NCBI GenBank assembly: GCA_020746835.1
Contig: JAGPNK010000051.1
Location: 1 to 31,612, forward strand
Direction of reading: 5' to 3'
Source of the DNA: Stachybotrys elegans
Taxonomy: Eukaryota > Ascomycota > Sordariomycetes > Hypocreales > Stachybotryaceae
Length of the DNA stretch: 31,612 nt
Made by a program: the position numbers and the translations under genes. Of this stretch, positions 27,880 to 31,612 are shown piece after piece; positions within the stretch are counted from its first letter, which is position 1; each line of letters opens with the position of its first letter. The notes beneath the pieces are model-generated. The model saw only the letters and a list, made by a program, of their open reading frames with translations. It had not been told where the DNA came from and did no database searches.

Positions 27880-28130
27880 CTATTTTACACACCTACAGAT
27901 GAACGACTTTCTCAAGTAGCCAATCCTGAAACTTCTGTATGTGTCCTTGTGGTGGACTCTCGATATTGCCGCCTTAGTGATAATCGTGAAATGGCGTGAG
28001 TCTAGGTGTTGCAATTAACGCGTATCCTAAACCTGGTGGCTTATGCTGCCAGCAGGCCGCCACCATATTATTTTGGGCATATGGAGGACGATATTGTTTT
28101 ATTACTTCTGTAGGCTTGTAAATTGATTTT
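27880..28130 (-). pseudogene. Coding-like remnant with internal stops
   Basis: One minus-strand frame reads protein-like for about 80 codons (KPTEVIKQYRPPYAQNNMVA ... GLGYALIATPRLTPFHDYH, stop, GGNIESPPQGHIQKFQDWLLEK, stop). Only one internal stop separates the two halves. The family is not recognised. It may be the decayed tail of a gene or a lost exon. Confidence 0.3.
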
Positions 28131-28284
28131 TTTTCCCTATGATAGAAAGCTCTTCAACTGATACATCTTGTACATTGAGACCAAAAACTAGACTGCATGC
28201 CTTAATCACTTGAGGTTTCTTGAGCCCTAGCATGCACGTAGACAGATCATCTCCAGCTTACTTCCCATTGCCCTAGGAAACCGA

Positions 28285-29953
28285 CTAGACGTTCGTGTTT
28301 CTTTTCAGATGGCATACAGCTTCTTCAAGACGCGAATTGACGTCCAGGTCATCATTCGGCAACAATATAATGGCATATAGCCCTGATAAGCACGCCGAGT
28401 CGAATACTGCGCCTGGGGTCATCAGAGGTTCGCGCTCCGTTGAATATGGTATAAAGCCGTCGTCCTTATACTGCTCTGCTGTACTTTCCACGACTGAACG
28501 GTCAACGGCTACTCTGCGGTCGATCTGCAAGCTACCTTGTCTGAAGGTATAGAACGATATTGTGGCAGGATGAGGCTCGGGAAGCTGGGCTTCGAGATAT
28601 TGGCTGGTTATATGCCTAGCTTCGCCCCTTTCTTCTGTCGTCAAGATCTCAGTTGCAGCTGCATTTTGCATGTGTGTATCTCCTGCATCCTCAGAACTGC
28701 CTTTCCGCGATGCCGCTTTCATGTCCGTTAGCATAGATGGAGTGAGGTCGAACTGCTTTATGTTTCTGCCAAAGAATGCAAAGTACATTGCCCTTAGCAC
28801 GAAGAAAGAAGTGAATTCCTCTGTCTGTGCATGAAGGTTATGTATGAACAGCAATTCCCTGTCTTTTTCGTATGTATTATCATAGGGGATGCCGCTGCGT
28901 CTCCTCGGGTTTGGAGTGCTGCAAAAGGAGGGGATATGGTCCTGCCGCTGGATACATATACTTTCACTATTTGACTGCTCACTACCTGGCGCCACGAAGC
29001 CAAGACGGTTGGCGAGGCCAGAAAACTCGCTCAGGACGTCAACTTCTGCTTCTTGGAGCTCACATTTCGCCAGAAGTTGTTTACCATTACTTTGTCGAGG
29101 CCATGCCATTGACTTCCAATTCCTCATGACATACAGCCATAGCTGGCGTTGCGCCAGATCAAAGCGAGCATCTGCAGGAACGGATAATTGATAGAACACT
29201 CCGCTTGATACCTCGACTGGCATGGTGCCACCACCTTCAGTCGCTGAAAACGAGCCTTTCAAGATGGAGTCTACAGTAGGAGGCGGCACCCTGTCGTAGG
29301 GTTTGTTACCTGGCGGGCGCTTCCTCTTTGGAAATTTAATAACGTGACGAATGCTGGGCGCGATGGTGTCGATAAAATGCAAATCTTTTAGGAGTGTAAA
29401 CAGACTTAGAACGGGATGGTCAATCGAGAGCAGCGAATTCCACAATTCATGCCGTTGCGCTTGGGTGAGAGCGGTGAATATCTGGCCTGCCTGTAATTTC
29501 TCGAAGATTTCTCTTTTATCATCCTGGCAGTATTTGGGGCATTTCCCCTCTATTGCAGTGACAGAAATAGAGTCTGTTTGTGTTCTTGCGTCCTCCTGCG
29601 GTATGAGTTTGGTCCAGTCTGCTGATACTTGGGAGTTATAATGAATAACCTGCTATGGAAAGTCAATACCATATTCGTCGTGGACTGTTTATCTCTACCT
29701 CGGCATATCTTGAGTATTTATGCCATTGACTGACGCTCCAGCCACCCCGTAGACCTTTTATCGTAAGCGGTTCGTCGAATGACTTGGCAAGTGCTTCGTG
29801 GTCAAGAAGCGCATTCACACATCGGAGAGCATGTTTAGACGAAAGCTGAGATATATACTGGCTTTCGGAATGTCGATCCTTCTTTAAGCGGGATTCTCGT
29901 ATCTTACAATAAATTTCTACATCCGAGGTGGACTCCAATTTCCTCTTGCTCAT
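28285..29953 (-). CDS. DUF3723-like fungal protein, two exons
   Basis: Exons 29953-29699 and 29649-28285 join across a 49-nt intron (GTAGAG donor, CATAGCAG acceptor, phase 0) to give 539 residues starting MSKRKLEST. The core resembles the fungal DUF3723 family as I remember it: HELWNSLLSIDHPVLSLFTLLKDLHFI, then FDLAQRQLWLYVMRNW and FFVLRAMYFAFFGR. Function unknown. Such genes are common in accessory fungal regions. A lysine/arginine-rich KFPKRKRPPGNKP stretch could be a nuclear signal. The relic transposon end E begins 14 bp upstream of the ATG, so the native promoter has been displaced. An upstream in-frame ATG lies inside the element and is probably not original. Family assignment is moderate. 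Confidence 0.6.
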
Positions 29954-29967
29954 CGTAAATGAAGATA

Positions 29968-30268
29968 CAATGAATTTCATGTTTAGCTTCCATATTTTAG
30001 CTTTATTATATTTTGAGGACAAGTCACTCTCTGGTCTAGTCACAGTGTGCAAAATAGTGGGCCAAAGTACCGAACTTAACAGGAGCCATTTTTGGTCCCC
30101 CGTAAGTGGGTCTCATATTGACCAGTGCCCAAAACTGGACCCTAGTACCGGTATCTCCATTCCCCTCCATCTTCGGTTCCTTCATCCTCACCACCCACGA
30201 TAGGCCAGAACACGCCCAATTCCCCAATATGGCTCCTCCATTGACCCGATCCCAGTATAACCAGATAG
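29968..30268 (+). mobile_element. Relic E: transposase-side end of a C-like element
   Basis: After TA (29966-29967) the end reads CAATGAATTTCATGTTTAGC. It continues with GTCACTCTCTGGTCTAGTC and GTGTGCAAAATAGTGGGCC, as in the right end of element C. An ATG at 30229 begins MAPPLTRSQYNQI, matching MAPRLTRSQHDQI of transposase C. Homology stops at about 30268. The catalytic part, companion and opposite TIR were not found, so this is a truncated copy. Confidence 0.85.
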
Positions 30269-30763
30269 GTAATCAAGCATAATAAGGCCGGCGGAGGGCG
30301 CTTAAGTGGGCGGCCACGGCCGTGGCGATCACTTAGAGGTAGGTGTACAGTCCAAACGGTTGGCTTCACAGTTAAACAAAGCTCGACGAAGGCATACGGC
30401 CCGGATAAGTTTACAACAGCGCGCTGGTTATCAGATTCAAAGAGGATCTTTGAAGGTAGGACAAGGTCAGGACACTGTAATGGAGGCACGCAACTACATT
30501 AAAGAAAAGAGGCAGAGAGTGGCGTAGCGGAGCCTGGCAAGGAGGGCCAACTTTACAAATTTTGAAAGTGAAGTTTCTCGAATATTCCACATCTACTAGA
30601 AGGCAAACCTCTAATAGTATATTAATGTGCTCCTTGAAACCTCCTCTGCAAAGCTAATAAAATAATAATTGTGATAAAAATTAGAAAAGTCCTTCCATCC
30701 TACCCTTAGCTCCCCATATCAGGTGCTTAATCACCTAAGAGAACGGCACATTTAGGGACATCC
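30269..30763. other. Unassigned stretch between relic E and WD40 gene
   Basis: A minus-strand open frame near 30489-30300 has no recognised motif and no sign of splicing. I see no gene I can support here. Confidence 0.4.
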
Positions 30764-31612
30764 TCATAACCACCATGCGTCCCGTCGAACGGCCGACGGC
30801 AATTGCTGACCCATCTTTCGAAATGTCTGATTGTCCAGGTCGGAAATCAGGTGGGAGCCATATTGCCCCCGACCACACCATGTGACCCAAGAACCGTCGC
30901 CACTTAGATTCCACGCCAGCCTCATCCCGTTAGATGCTGATTGTTGATCCAAAGGTAATTGGTCATCGGATTGGATCTCAACGTCAAGGTCGATGCTGCC
31001 GGCATTGGTTTGAAGCTGCAGGCCGAAATCGCTCGAGCGTTCAAATCGAAGACGGTCCACGGTGAGGCCCATAGGCACAGTACGGACCTCCTTGCCCGAC
31101 CTGGCATCCCATATCCTGATGGTATCATCGTATGAGCCCGATGCGATGCGGCTGCCATCAAGCGAAAACGCTACTGAGCTAACCCAACTGCTATGGCCTC
31201 GAGCTTGCGGACCTCCTTGCCCGACTTGGCATCCCATATCCTGACGGTACGGTCGTATGAGCCCGATGCGATGCGGCTGCCATCAGGCGAAAACGCTACT
31301 GAGTTAACCGAACGCTATGGCCCTCGAGCTTGCGGACCTCCTTGCCTGACTTGGCATCCCATATCCTGACGGTATCATCGTATGAGCCCGATGCGATGCG
31401 GCTGCCATCAGACGAAAACGCTACTGAGTGAACCGAATTGCTATGGCCCTCGAGCTTGCGGACCTCCTTGCCCGACTTGGCATCCCATATCCTGACGGTA
31501 CGGTCGTATGAGCCCGATGCGATGCGGCTGCCATCAGACGAACGCTACTGAGTGAACCCGATGATCGCTATGGCCCTCGAGCTTGCGACCTCCTTGCCCG
31601 ACTTGGCATCCC
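30764..31612 (-). pseudogene. 3' end of a WD40 (probable third NLR) gene, frameshifted, runs off window
   Basis: At least three WD40 blades ([39 protein letters not shown] type) end at a TGA at 30764-30766. The tail with GDGSWVTWCG recalls the ITWDG tail of the two NLRs above. Comparing units, single- or double-base losses occur near 31198, 31311, 31541 and 31585, with extra bases near 31566, so no frame spans the blades. Clean base substitutions are few. The gene is either a young pseudogene or the indels are sequence errors. Its repeat type ([10 protein letters not shown]) differs from the KHLASAS type of A and B. The 5' part, including any NACHT domain, lies outside the window. Confidence 0.75.

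Noticed and set aside
30142..30489. Minus-strand 115-residue open frame
   Set aside because: It runs through relic E and has no motif, splice support or ATG context that stands out.
1..31612. A Starship giant element carrying the NLRs
   Set aside because: No DUF3435 tyrosine recombinase captain is seen. The boundaries are short TIRs with TA duplications, which fits Tc1/mariner instead.
1..31612. tRNA or rRNA genes
   Set aside because: No cloverleaf with A and B boxes or rRNA-like stretch was noticed on either strand.

Overview
The window looks like an accessory, transposon-rich region of a filamentous ascomycete. The evidence is short introns of 45-65 nt with GT...CTAAC...AG signals, NACHT-WD40 NOD-like receptors (NLRs), F-box, DUF3723-like, GH64 and PRA1 genes, and Tc1/mariner DNA transposons with TA target duplications. 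Near-identical tandem repeats and intact duplicate genes longer than 1 kb argue against efficient repeat-induced point mutation here.

Layout. Element A (1-7262; about 29 bases of its left end lie outside the window) is a Tc1/mariner-type element. It carries a DD34E transposase, a convergent companion gene of unknown function, and a complete three-exon NACHT-WD40 NLR inside the right terminal inverted repeat (TIR). Positions 7265-14479 are mostly host sequence: a MADS-box-like mini gene, a small chromo-like gene, a PRA1 gene, a Cdc25-like catalytic domain, a small spliced hypothetical gene, a decayed transposon end (F) and a GH64 glucanase-like gene. Element B (14596-19427, minus strand) is an inverted relative of A. 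It kept both TIRs and the NLR but lost the transposase body and the companion gene. Element D (19497-25296) is a cargo-free transposase plus companion element, with a second such element C (19712-22588) nested in its left non-coding end. B and D sit 67 bp apart and appear to split one host membrane-protein gene, whose pieces are at 14479-14593, about 19430-19494 and 25299-25822. The right part holds an F-box-like gene, a large foldback repeat, a DUF3723-like gene, a relic element end (E) 14 bp from that gene's start codon, and the 3' end of a frameshifted WD40 gene running off the window.

Main result. There is a family of two-gene Tc1/mariner-like elements with the order TIR, transposase, companion, TIR and the two genes convergent. 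Copies C and D have no cargo, A has gained an NLR next to the companion promoter, and B is a stripped derivative that carries only the NLR. This suggests NLR genes being spread as cargo of a small cut-and-paste transposon. All boundaries, introns and homologies were read by eye; no database search was run.
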